From the NCBI GenBank assembly GCA_030622635.1, contig JAUXFX010000010.1:1-34995 (forward strand): a stretch of 34,995 bases of DNA, given 5' to 3'. Source of the stretch: Bacteroidota bacterium (GTDB lineage Bacteria > Bacteroidota > Bacteroidia > Bacteroidales > JADFUO01). Below, one piece after another: positions 8,267-15,994 of this stretch (position 1 is its first letter; every line of letters begins with the position of its first letter). The notes under the pieces were generated by a model that saw only the letters and a list, made by a program, of their open reading frames with translations, ran no database searches and had not been told where the DNA came from. The position numbers were made by a program, and so were the translations under genes.

Positions 8267-9625
8267 TTATTTAACAATAACTACTTTAGTCTGAGCATAT
8301 TCAGTTCCTGCCCGCAGCTTAAGGATATAAACACCGTTGGGCAAGGGCTTTCCATTACCGTCTGTGCCGGCCCAATTTATGTTGTAAGTTCCGGCTTTGC
8401 TATCACCTTGCTGTAATATGTTTAATGACTTACCATACAGATCATAAACTACGATTTGCAACATACACTCCTTATGAACAGTAAATTTTATTGTAACTTC
8501 ATTCTTCAAAGGGTTTGGGGCGCAATTTATGCTGACAGAATTGCTCTCAGTTTCATTTGTGATTTTTCCTGTTTTAAATGAAATTAAGTAATAATCCTGT
8601 TTTTCGCCTGTATTAATAATCCTTTTTTCCCATGTTCTGGTTTTTATATTATTAACAAAGTACTCTTTGATTTTAGGTTTACCGGACTTTAAACTGTCGT
8701 AATATTCCTCAAAAGTTACATCACCACTCATTCCTTCAATATAACCCGGAATTAAAACATTAGTATCATTAGTAAGTACTGTTGAAGCACCAACACAGGA
8801 GTCTCCGATAAAAGCCCCTATTTCCTGTGGATTAGAATTGGTGTCTAATTCAATAAAGAATGAAGTATAATTTGACTGTTCATTAAATTGAAAATATTCA
8901 GTCGCTGATTTTTCTTCCGAAGAAGGAGTATTTCCGTATCGCTGCCACTGAAAGCTAAGGTCAGAATTAGTTTTAAGAATAACCATATCCCCATAATCAA
9001 ATGACACATCACCTTTATGAACTGCGCAAATCCAATAAGGTACAAGATTACCTTCAATATAATGCCATTCTTTTACACAACACCAGTCCTGTTCTTTTAT
9101 TACTGTAAGTTCATCCAGCACATTATCGGGTATTGCATCAAAAGGCCACTGACTTTCATAAAGCCAATAACCTTCCCAGTTTTCAGGATCATTTGACCCC
9201 TGATAAATATCAACAGTAGTTGAAGGATCAAGAACAGTTCCTAACATATCAATTGTCCGGTTTTCTGTTGGTTCAAGATATAATTTATATCCAAATTTAC
9301 TGTCAACTTCAGTTAAATCATTATTTTGCCAACCACTATAGTTCCATGTAACATATGTCATTACTGGTTCGCCATTAACAATTTTATTTTGTTGCATTTC
9401 CAAAGAAGTATAATCAGTACCGCTAATTCTGTCTTGTGCCAGTACTGTTTGTGGAGTTGGGTTATTTGGGGTTCTTTCTAATCTTGGAAAGGAGAGCCAT
9501 GTCCAGCCAGAGCGGAGGTAGAGTTTATCGGGAGCAATAATTTTATTAGAATCATTCTGTGAAATACAATTAATTCTTAATAAGGAAAAAATAATAATAG
9601 ATAAGATATATATTTTTGTTTTCAT
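8267..9625 (-). CDS. Secreted protein with T9SS type A sorting domain, passenger unrecognised
   Basis: I place the start at 9625 because the residues from there, MKTKIYILSIIIFSLLRINC, form a signal peptide; an upstream start at 9670 would put 15 non-signal residues in front. The passenger (452 residues in all) opens LYLRSGWTWLSFPRLER, a beta-rich pattern seen in other T9SS cargo, and includes a Cys pair (DWCCVKEWHY). The C-terminus is a clear FlgD-like sorting domain (CAPNPLKNEVTIKFTV, WAGTDGNGKPLPNGVYILKL). I do not recognise an enzymatic family. It probably acts outside the cell or on its surface. Confidence 0.75.
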   Translation of the reverse strand: MKTKIYILSIIIFSLLRINCISQNDSNKIIAPDKLYLRSGWTWLSFPRLERTPNNPTPQTVLAQDRISGTDYTSLEMQQNKIVNGEPVMTYVTWNYSGWQNNDLTEVDSKFGYKLYLEPTENRTIDMLGTVLDPSTTVDIYQGSNDPENWEGYWLYESQWPFDAIPDNVLDELTVIKEQDWCCVKEWHYIEGNLVPYWICAVHKGDVSFDYGDMVILKTNSDLSFQWQRYGNTPSSEEKSATEYFQFNEQSNYTSFFIELDTNSNPQEIGAFIGDSCVGASTVLTNDTNVLIPGYIEGMSGDVTFEEYYDSLKSGKPKIKEYFVNNIKTRTWEKRIINTGEKQDYYLISFKTGKITNETESNSVSINCAPNPLKNEVTIKFTVHKECMLQIVVYDLYGKSLNILQQGDSKAGTYNINWAGTDGNGKPLPNGVYILKLRAGTEYAQTKVVIVK

Positions 9626-9681
9626 GACTTTAAAGCATAAAGGTAATAAATTTATTAGTTCAAAATTCAATAAAATGTATT

Positions 9682-9732
9682 TTACGAATTATGGTTTACG
9701 GATTAAGTCTTGTCGTAATTCGTAATCCGTAA
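9682..9732. repeat. Two interleaved inverted repeats (TTACGRATTA / TAATYCGTAA)
   Basis: TTACGAATTA (9682-9691) pairs with TAATTCGTAA (9716-9725), and TTACGGATTA (9696-9705) pairs with TAATCCGTAA (9723-9732). The second arms overlap, so the two hairpins are mutually exclusive. The element sits between buk and the secreted-protein gene. It is probably a non-coding spacer repeat. Confidence 0.55.
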
Positions 9733-9795
9733 TTGTGGTAATTCCCACTTTTGTGGTTTTATTATCAAACTCGTTTAAAAAATTATTTGGATTCT

Positions 9796-10872
9796 TTACA
9801 TATAAATTTTCGGCTTGATCTCACCTTTTATCACTCTGAGGGCATTTGTAGCGAGTGCTTTCATTTCATCTTCGCCGGGGTAAACATAAACAGGACCGAA
9901 TTTATAAACTCTCTCAATGATTTGATTTACAAACCATTTATCGTTAGCAATTCCACCGGTTATAAGAATTCCATCAACATCTCCTTTTAAAACAGCAGCC
10001 ATTGCTCCAACAGTTTTTGATACCTGGTAAGCCATAGCTTCGTAGATTAGTTTAGCTTGTTGGTCGCCGCTTTCAACTCTTTTTTCAACCTCATAAGCAT
10101 TGTTAGTCCCCAAATAGGCAACCAAACCGCCTTTACCGGTAATCATCTTTTTTATTTCTTTTTGAGAAAAATCTCCACTGAAACATAATTTTGCGAGGTC
10201 ACCAACAGGTAATGTTCCGCTTCTTTCGGGAGAAAACGGACCTTCGCCATCCAAACCCTGATTAACATCAATCACTCTTCCTTTTTTATGAGCACCAACA
10301 GTAATTCCTCCACCTAAATGTACAACAATCAAATTCAGGTCTTCATATTTACGCAGGATAGATTTTGCATGCTCGTGTGCAACTGCTTTTTGATTCAGTG
10401 CGTGAAAAATTGATTTTCTTTGAAAAAGCGGATGTCCTGATATTCTGGCAATATCTTCAAATTCATCAACAACAACAGGATTGGCAATATATGCTTTTGC
10501 ATCAGGCAGGGAATGGGCAATGTCATAAGCAATAAGTCCACCGAGATTGCTTGCATGTTCTCCGAGCGGGCTGTTTTTCAAATCGTGTATCATTTGTTCA
10601 TTAACAAGATAAACACCCGATTCAATGGGTTTTATTAGCCCACCTCTTCCGATTATTGCTTTAACATGATCTTCACTAATTTCAGAAGCGTTAAGTTCAT
10701 CAATAATTAAATTTTTCCTGTAAGATAACTGGTCGGTAATTTTATCGAATTTTTCGAGTTCTTTGCTGGTATGCTTAATGTTTTTTACAAAAATCGGTTC
10801 CTCATTATGATAGACCGCAATTTTTGTTGAGGTTGATCCCGGATTTATCACTAATATTTTTACATCTTCCAT
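9796..10872 (-). CDS. buk: Butyrate kinase
   Basis: The 358-residue cytoplasmic enzyme of the acetokinase (ASKHA) family converts butyryl phosphate plus ADP to butyrate plus ATP. Visible signatures are the N-terminal phosphate-binding loop NPGSTSTKIA (about 10-19), GRGGLIKPIESGVY, the LGGGITVGAHKKGRVIDVNQ segment followed by GLDGEGPFSPERSG, and the adenosine motif ILITGGIA. Its length matches butyrate kinases (about 355) rather than acetate kinases (about 400). Phosphate butyryltransferase lies immediately upstream, giving the classic ptb-buk pair for substrate-level ATP formation. Related kinases also use isobutyrate or other branched acids, so the exact physiological acid is uncertain. Confidence 0.95.
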   Translation of the reverse strand: MEDVKILVINPGSTSTKIAVYHNEEPIFVKNIKHTSKELEKFDKITDQLSYRKNLIIDELNASEISEDHVKAIIGRGGLIKPIESGVYLVNEQMIHDLKNSPLGEHASNLGGLIAYDIAHSLPDAKAYIANPVVVDEFEDIARISGHPLFQRKSIFHALNQKAVAHEHAKSILRKYEDLNLIVVHLGGGITVGAHKKGRVIDVNQGLDGEGPFSPERSGTLPVGDLAKLCFSGDFSQKEIKKMITGKGGLVAYLGTNNAYEVEKRVESGDQQAKLIYEAMAYQVSKTVGAMAAVLKGDVDGILITGGIANDKWFVNQIIERVYKFGPVYVYPGEDEMKALATNALRVIKGEIKPKIYM

Positions 10873-10897
10873 TAAGATGGGTTTGAAAAAGATAAAA

Positions 10898-10939
10898 GAT
10901 AAAAGTAAAAAGACAAAAGTAAAAAGATAAAAGTAATTT
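10898..10939. repeat. Three tandem 14-bp units, A-rich
   Basis: Units GATAAAAGTAAAAA, GACAAAAGTAAAAA and GATAAAAGTAATTT lie head to tail between ptb and buk. They are low-complexity spacer on the transcribed interval; no hairpin or coding function is visible. Confidence 0.6.
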
Positions 10940-11009
10940 TTTAAGAATAATCTTGTTTTTTAAAACAATGGAACTTAATCAGGATTATTCAAAAATTATT
11001 AAAAAACAC

Positions 11010-11906
11010 TTAACCGATTACAGCAGCGAGTGATATTGATAAAAATTTACTTTTCTCAGAGTCAGCCCTTGAAGTAAGCACAATAGGAACTTTTGCACCC
11101 ATAATAACGGCGGCAGCAGTTGCTCCGCCAAGGAAATTCAAAGACTTATATAAAATATTGGCTCCATCAATATCAGGAGCTAAGATCAGGTCAACATCTC
11201 CTGCTACGTCGCTTGTAATGTTTTTTAGCTCTGAAGATTTTTTTGAAACGGCATTATCAATCGCCAAAGGACCGTCAATAATGCAACCGGTAATCTGCTT
11301 CCTGTAGTTCATCATTGAAATAGTAGCAGCATGCATGGTTGCTTCCATTTTAGGATTGATCGTTTCTACAGAGCCCACAATTGCTACCTTTGGATTTGGG
11401 TTTCCAAGTTTATGAAAAACCTCAACTGCATTATTAATGATGCCGATTTTATCTTCAAGGCTGGGGTCAACATTCATAGCAGCATCAGTTACTCCCAATA
11501 ATTTATGATAAAAAGGCGATTCGAATATTGCCACATGACTTAATATTGAGCCGGTTCTTAGTCCGTATTCTTTATTTAAAACAGCTTTAAGAAGTATACC
11601 CGTGCTTACCAAACCTTTCATTAATATTTCCGCGTTCCCTTCTCTTACCAACAAAGTAGCTTTTAAAGATGCTTCATATTTATCTTTAATATCTATTGTT
11701 TCAATATTTTCAATATCAAATTTAATATTTTTTGCAATAGCTTTAATTTTCGGAACATCTCCTACAAGAATAGGTTCAATTATTCCTTCTGCCCGGGCAT
11801 TATTGATTGCTTCAAGAACATCCTGATCTCCTGCAGCAGCAACTACAATTTTTCTTTGTTTCTTTTTTTTTGCTTCTTCTACTAATGATGAAAGATGTTT
11901 TATCAT
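11010..11906 (-). CDS. ptb: Phosphate butyryltransferase
   Basis: The 298-residue enzyme of the phosphate acyltransferase (PTA/PTB) family exchanges CoA for phosphate on butyryl-CoA, giving butyryl phosphate for butyrate kinase. Family features include GDVPKIKAIAKNI, LMKGLVSTGILLKAVLNKE, the SHVAIFESP and TDAAMNVDPSLEDK segments, and DIDGANILYKSLNFLGGATA near the C-terminus. The length fits Ptb. It is followed by buk on the same strand about 140 bases later, so the two are probably co-transcribed. The pair would be the last two steps of butyrate or branched-chain acid production from amino acids or sugars. Confidence 0.94.
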   Translation of the reverse strand: MIKHLSSLVEEAKKKKQRKIVVAAAGDQDVLEAINNARAEGIIEPILVGDVPKIKAIAKNIKFDIENIETIDIKDKYEASLKATLLVREGNAEILMKGLVSTGILLKAVLNKEYGLRTGSILSHVAIFESPFYHKLLGVTDAAMNVDPSLEDKIGIINNAVEVFHKLGNPNPKVAIVGSVETINPKMEATMHAATISMMNYRKQITGCIIDGPLAIDNAVSKKSSELKNITSDVAGDVDLILAPDIDGANILYKSLNFLGGATAAAVIMGAKVPIVLTSRADSEKSKFLSISLAAVIG

Positions 11907-12195
11907 TTTATTTTAATTTTTATGGAGCTAACTATAATTTGAAAATTCGTACAAAATTATAAAATTAAAGTATATACGCTGATTAAATTATAAATTAATT
12001 AATTTTGATGTGAAATTAAAAAAAATTTATATATTTGACCCCAAATAATTTATAAAGAATTGATTAGTCTTTTTGAAATAACCAGAAAAATGAACTATCT
12101 GAATATTAAAGATAGGGATTCCTTCCTTTACTAATAATAATTTGCTCTGATTTACAAGAAAAAAATTCCGGTTTCACAAAACTAAAACTATTATT
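11907..12195. promoter_or_regulatory. Divergent promoter region between ptb (minus) and tnaA (plus)
   Basis: This 289-base AT-rich interval must contain promoters for both directions. On the plus strand TTTG (12004-12007) and TATATTTG (12030-12037) are 22 bases apart, close to the Bacteroidota -33/-7 pattern; they would give tnaA a leader of about 150 bases. On the minus strand a TAATTTTG lies near 11950-11970, but I find no matching upstream box. No Shine-Dalgarno sequence is seen. Confidence 0.4.
12090..12134 (+). CDS. Possible 14-codon leader peptide upstream of tnaA
   Basis: A tiny ORF, MNYLNIKDRDSFLY, lies inside the predicted tnaA leader and ends 61 bases before the tnaA start. Enterobacterial tnaA has a regulatory leader peptide (TnaC), but that depends on a key Trp that is absent here; this ORF contains two Tyr instead. 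It may be chance. I list it because of its position only. Confidence 0.2.
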   Translation: MNYLNIKDRDSFLY

Positions 12196-13572
12196 ATGAA
12201 ATTACCTTATGCAGAATCATATAAAATAAAAATGGTTGAAACCATTAAAAAAAGTACACGTGAAGAGCGTGAAAAATGGATAAAAAAAGCAAGGTACAAC
12301 CTTTTTAACCTGAGAAGCGACCAGGTTTTTATTGATTTACTGACAGATTCTGGCACAGGTGCAATGAGCGACAAGCAATGGTCGGAAATTATGCTTGGCG
12401 ATGAAAGTTATGCAGGTGCATCATCATATTATAAAATGAAAGAAGCAATTAAGGAAATTTGCGGATTTGATTGTTTTTTGCCTACACATCAGGGCAGGGC
12501 AGCAGAAAATGTTCTTTTTTCTGTTTTGGTTAAAACAAATGATTTTGTTCCCGGAAATTCACATTTTGATACAACCAAAGGTCATATTGAATTCAGAAAA
12601 GCAACTGCTGTTGATTGTACTATTGACGAAGCATTTGATACATCAACCTATCATCCGTTTAAAGGCAATATAAATATTAATAAGTTAGAAGACCTTTTAA
12701 AAAATGTACCTTCAGAAAAAATAACTTTTATTGTTGTAACTGTTACGTGTAATTCCTCAGGTGGCCAGCCTGTTTCTATGCAAAATTTAAGGGAAATAAG
12801 AGAAGTCGCCGACAAATATGGAAAACTTGTGTTGTTTGATTCGGCCCGTTTTGCTGAAAATGCATATTTTATCAAGAAAAGGGAAAAAGGATATGAAGAT
12901 AAAACCATCAGGGAAATTGTAAAAGAAATGTTTTCTTATGCTGATGTAATGACCATGAGCTGTAAAAAAGATGCTATAGTTAACATGGGTGGATTTATCG
13001 GGTTCAGGGATGAAGAATTGTATAAAAAAGCAGTTGTATATAATATTTTGTTTGAGGGCTATGTTACTTATGGCGGGATGTCGGGAAGAGATATGAATGC
13101 ACTTGCACAGGGATTAAAAGAAGGAACAGAGTTTGACTACCTTGAATCGCGGATTGAACAGGTAGCTTATCTTGGAAAAAAACTTACTGATTTTGGGATA
13201 CCTGTAATTTTGCCTTATGGTGGTCATGCGATATTTGTAGATGCCAAACGATTCCTACCGAATGTTCCAAGAGAAGAATTTCCTGCCCAGGTCCTGCCAA
13301 TTGAATTATATATTGAAGGAGGTGTAAGAGGAGTTGAAATCGGCGCAATGATGGCAGACCGTGACCCTGTTACCAGGGAAAACCGTTTCCCTGAACTGGA
13401 ACTGATGAGGATGGCTATACCAAGACGTGTTTATACCAATAATCATATGGATCATGTTGCCGTTGCTCTTGCCAATGTTTATGAAAGACGAAACAAAATT
13501 AAAAGAGGAGTTAAGATTATCAAGGAAGCACCTATTCTCCGTCATTTTACTGTAGAGCTTGATAGGATTTAA
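12196..13572 (+). CDS. tnaA: Tryptophanase (tryptophan indole-lyase)
   Basis: The 458-residue PLP enzyme of the beta-eliminating lyase family splits L-tryptophan to indole, pyruvate and ammonia. It is closely related to tyrosine phenol-lyase, but positions that separate the two point to tryptophanase: Asp125 in FDTTKGH (Thr in the phenol-lyase), Ile382 in VEIG (Arg in the phenol-lyase) and His450 in LRHFT (Phe in the phenol-lyase). The PLP lysine is Lys258 in SCKKDA; THQGRAAENV (97-106) and DSARFAENAYF (215-225) are family signatures. It is transcribed divergently from ptb-buk. Indole may serve as a signal, and the pyruvate can feed fermentation. Substrate assignment relies on recalled family positions. 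Confidence 0.93.
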   Translation: MKLPYAESYKIKMVETIKKSTREEREKWIKKARYNLFNLRSDQVFIDLLTDSGTGAMSDKQWSEIMLGDESYAGASSYYKMKEAIKEICGFDCFLPTHQGRAAENVLFSVLVKTNDFVPGNSHFDTTKGHIEFRKATAVDCTIDEAFDTSTYHPFKGNININKLEDLLKNVPSEKITFIVVTVTCNSSGGQPVSMQNLREIREVADKYGKLVLFDSARFAENAYFIKKREKGYEDKTIREIVKEMFSYADVMTMSCKKDAIVNMGGFIGFRDEELYKKAVVYNILFEGYVTYGGMSGRDMNALAQGLKEGTEFDYLESRIEQVAYLGKKLTDFGIPVILPYGGHAIFVDAKRFLPNVPREEFPAQVLPIELYIEGGVRGVEIGAMMADRDPVTRENRFPELELMRMAIPRRVYTNNHMDHVAVALANVYERRNKIKRGVKIIKEAPILRHFTVELDRI

Positions 13573-13670
13573 AGAATAATACCTATTGTAAACAGTTATT
13601 TCGTACCTTTAATAGAAATGGAATGTTTAAGAAAATTTATTAATTTTGATATTTATTTAAACATTAATAA

Positions 13671-14135
13671 ATGACAGTAATACGAATAACTAAAGAGTTC
13701 GGCTTTGAAATGGCTCATGCCCTGATGGGCTATAACGGACCATGCAAAAACATTCACGGACATTCTTATAAATTGTTTGTTACGGTTATTGGTAGCCCGA
13801 TAACTGATAAAAAATTACCAAGACAAGGAATGGTAATGGATTTCAGGGAATTAAAAGCAATTGTAAAAAAAAACATTATTGAAAAATTTGATCATGCTTT
13901 GGTATTAAATAATATGATGCCGGAGGATGTTGTTGAGAAAATTTCAAAATCATTTGAAAAGCTTATTCTTGTGGATTATCAGCCGACCAGCGAAAACTTT
14001 TTAATTGAATTTGTAGAAATAATTAAACCCAAACTGCCTCCTGAAATAAAATTATACAGCTTAAAATTAAGCGAAACAGCAACATCTTATTCCGAATGGT
14101 ATGCGGGTGATAATGAATGGGTTGCCAACCCTTGA
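13671..14135 (+). CDS. 6-pyruvoyltetrahydropterin synthase / QueD-family enzyme
   Basis: The 154-residue protein has the whole PTPS/QueD active site: zinc ligands His16 (MAHAL), His29 and His31 (NIHGHSY), catalytic Cys25 (GPCKN), the Asp74-His75 pair (FDHALVLN) and Glu135 (LSETATSY). Family members convert dihydroneopterin triphosphate either to 6-carboxytetrahydropterin (queuosine/7-deazaguanine pathway, QueD) or to 6-pyruvoyltetrahydropterin. No queuosine genes are adjacent, so the product is not settled. The last codons (WVANP) overlap a palindrome at 14119-14149, so the C-terminus may have been rewritten by a repeat insertion. Confidence 0.9.
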   Translation: MTVIRITKEFGFEMAHALMGYNGPCKNIHGHSYKLFVTVIGSPITDKKLPRQGMVMDFRELKAIVKKNIIEKFDHALVLNNMMPEDVVEKISKSFEKLILVDYQPTSENFLIEFVEIIKPKLPPEIKLYSLKLSETATSYSEWYAGDNEWVANP

Positions 14136-14149
14136 AGGGTTGGTAACCC
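14119..14149. repeat. 15-bp-arm palindrome overlapping the queD-like stop codon
   Basis: GGGTTGCCAACCCTT (14119-14133) and AAGGGTTGGTAACCC (14135-14149) are inverted repeats with one mismatch around a single base. The palindrome spans the last codons and stop of the preceding gene. It lacks a following T-tract, so a repeat element is more likely than a simple terminator. Confidence 0.65.
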
Positions 14150-14184
14150 TATAATATTATGGTGTTGGGTCAAATCCGTTGATT

Positions 14185-14208
14185 AACTGACGGGTTAACC
14201 CGTCAGTT
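14185..14208. repeat. Perfect 24-bp palindrome
   Basis: AACTGACGGGTT (14185-14196) is followed directly by its exact reverse complement (14197-14208). Shorter related strings (GGGTTAAAAC-like, reversed) occur up to about 14250. It lies in the spacer between two convergent genes and resembles REP-type palindromes. Confidence 0.7.
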
Positions 14209-14307
14209 GAGTAAGCCATGACTATTTCAACTGTTTTAACCCATGACCTAACAGACGACCTGCGGTTGTAAGGGAAATAGGGGTTTAGCCTTTTCACTTT
14301 AGCCTTC

Positions 14308-15852
14308 TCACCTCAAAACCACAAACTTCTGTTTTGTAATAAATTTTTTATTATTTTTTAATACCGCAACATACAATCCATTATTCCATTTGCTTACATC
14401 AACTTTAAGTTGCTGCTGTCCTTTTGGAACTTTTATTTCTTTTTCTTTCCTTCCAAAAATATCATAAATGCTTATTATACTTCTACATTCATTATTCGTT
14501 ATTGGATATTCAATATTTAACACGCTACGTACAGGATTGGGATAAATATAAAGCTCATTTTCAGTATTTTTATACGCAATTTCCGGTATTGTAACCGTTG
14601 TATCACAGCCGGGAGTGTCGCAGCCAATGCTATCCAATTTTATTACCCAGGCATCCTGTGTGCCTGTATCGGGAGATAAGGGAGAAACATAACCACAAGC
14701 AAGAAAACCATTATCTGATGTTGGTATGATATCACGAAGTTTGTTTATACTATATTGTAGCAACAAGTATTCTCTATACCATAAACTATCCCCATCTGCG
14801 TTTAATTTAATTACCCAACCAGCTCTCCATGGTTCACCTACGTATTTTGAGCCCGTTGCAATAACATCTTGATTTTCTAATACCCTAATATTAGATAGAT
14901 AATTATGCAAAACACTCTCCCCATATTTTTTATTCCATAGAATATTTCCTTCGTTATCAAGTTTAATAATATTTATTCTACTAAACACATCATCTCCCGA
15001 CATTTCATCCCCGTAGTTAGTCCCAACCAAAATATTTCCATCATAATCTAAACATAACATAGCCTTATTGTCTTTAATTGGCCCTCCTAAATTCTTAATC
15101 CACTGCTGGTTTCCCATACTGTCGGTTTTAATAACAATAGGGTCGCCAGTAACCGGCTGGCCTGGTGTGTATTTGAAACCTCCGATGGCAAAACCGCTAT
15201 CTGTGGTTTGGATGACGGAGTAGCCTGTATTTATTGTGTTTCCACTATAGACATATGCTTTTCGCCAGTGTTCATTTCCTGAACTATCAGTTTTTAGTAA
15301 TAACATTTTGCTTTGTAACCCATAAAAATATAGTGATCCAACAAAGATTAAGTCATTATTTTCACAGGTTTTCATTTGATAAAAACTCATTGAAGTATCT
15401 ATTGGTAATATATTATCTCCGAAAAATTCCTTAGTCCACAAGGTGTCCCAGTTAGAATTAAACTTAAACAATATACTAGTGTTATATGTTATTGGTTCAT
15501 AATATTGTTTTACTCCAGATAAGAAAAAACAATTGTTTATTGTTTTATGTAAAGAACCCTGATAGCTGTCATAATAACGTGAAATTGTATCACCATAAGT
15601 TTTCACCCAAATTTTATTTCCTGCATAACCAAGTTTCATTATTGCAATTCTATGCCAATAATAATTTGCCGTATCTCCAGTTGTCCCTGCTATTATATAG
15701 CCATCTTCAACTTCTACTAAATTATGTGCTCCACTCCAGATATCAGGTTCATTAAAATAATATCTATTATTAAAATAGACAGATTGGGAACATAGATTTT
15801 TCCCAAACTGTAATATAAACATAAATATTAATATTCTTAATATAGTATTCAT
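14308..15852 (-). CDS. T9SS-exported protein with propeller-like W/D/G repeats
   Basis: The start is placed at 15852, where MNTILRILIFMFILQFG begins a signal peptide; the frame is open to 15894 but those residues are polar. The passenger has recurring motifs such as IIKLDNEGNILWNKKYGES, VIKTDSMGNQQWIKNLGG and DNGFLACGYVSP. These are typical of secreted beta-propeller-type repeat proteins in which each blade reports (data) TDS.GN..W.K. The end is a type A sorting domain (IYPNPVRSVLNIEY, WNNGLYVAVLKN, QKFVVLR). No enzymatic site is visible. The next upstream gene (15995-17581) has the same architecture. Confidence 0.8.
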   Translation of the reverse strand: MNTILRILIFMFILQFGKNLCSQSVYFNNRYYFNEPDIWSGAHNLVEVEDGYIIAGTTGDTANYYWHRIAIMKLGYAGNKIWVKTYGDTISRYYDSYQGSLHKTINNCFFLSGVKQYYEPITYNTSILFKFNSNWDTLWTKEFFGDNILPIDTSMSFYQMKTCENNDLIFVGSLYFYGLQSKMLLLKTDSSGNEHWRKAYVYSGNTINTGYSVIQTTDSGFAIGGFKYTPGQPVTGDPIVIKTDSMGNQQWIKNLGGPIKDNKAMLCLDYDGNILVGTNYGDEMSGDDVFSRINIIKLDNEGNILWNKKYGESVLHNYLSNIRVLENQDVIATGSKYVGEPWRAGWVIKLNADGDSLWYREYLLLQYSINKLRDIIPTSDNGFLACGYVSPLSPDTGTQDAWVIKLDSIGCDTPGCDTTVTIPEIAYKNTENELYIYPNPVRSVLNIEYPITNNECRSIISIYDIFGRKEKEIKVPKGQQQLKVDVSKWNNGLYVAVLKNNKKFITKQKFVVLR

Positions 15853-15939
15853 GACTAATGTGTAATTATCAGTTTTATCGTTCCGGTTTTCCAAAATATT
15901 AAGAAACTAAAATTAATAAAAAGATTTGATAAGAAAGCA

Positions 15940-15974
15940 AATCCTCCAGATTTTAAAAATCTGGAGGATTTTTT
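15940..15974 (+). terminator. Hairpin terminator, mainly plus-oriented
   Basis: AATCCTCCAGATTTT (15940-15954) is followed after one base by its exact reverse complement (15956-15970) and a run of six T on the plus strand. On the minus strand, where the flanking genes lie, the tract after the stem is only TTTGC, so termination there would be weaker. It sits between two minus-strand T9SS genes. Confidence 0.6.
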
Positions 15975-15994
15975 CTCAGGTTTGTAAACATTTC

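Noticed and set aside
12196-13572. Tyrosine phenol-lyase as the product of the PLP lyase gene
   Set aside because: Asp125, Ile382 and His450 are the tryptophanase states at the positions that separate the two enzymes.
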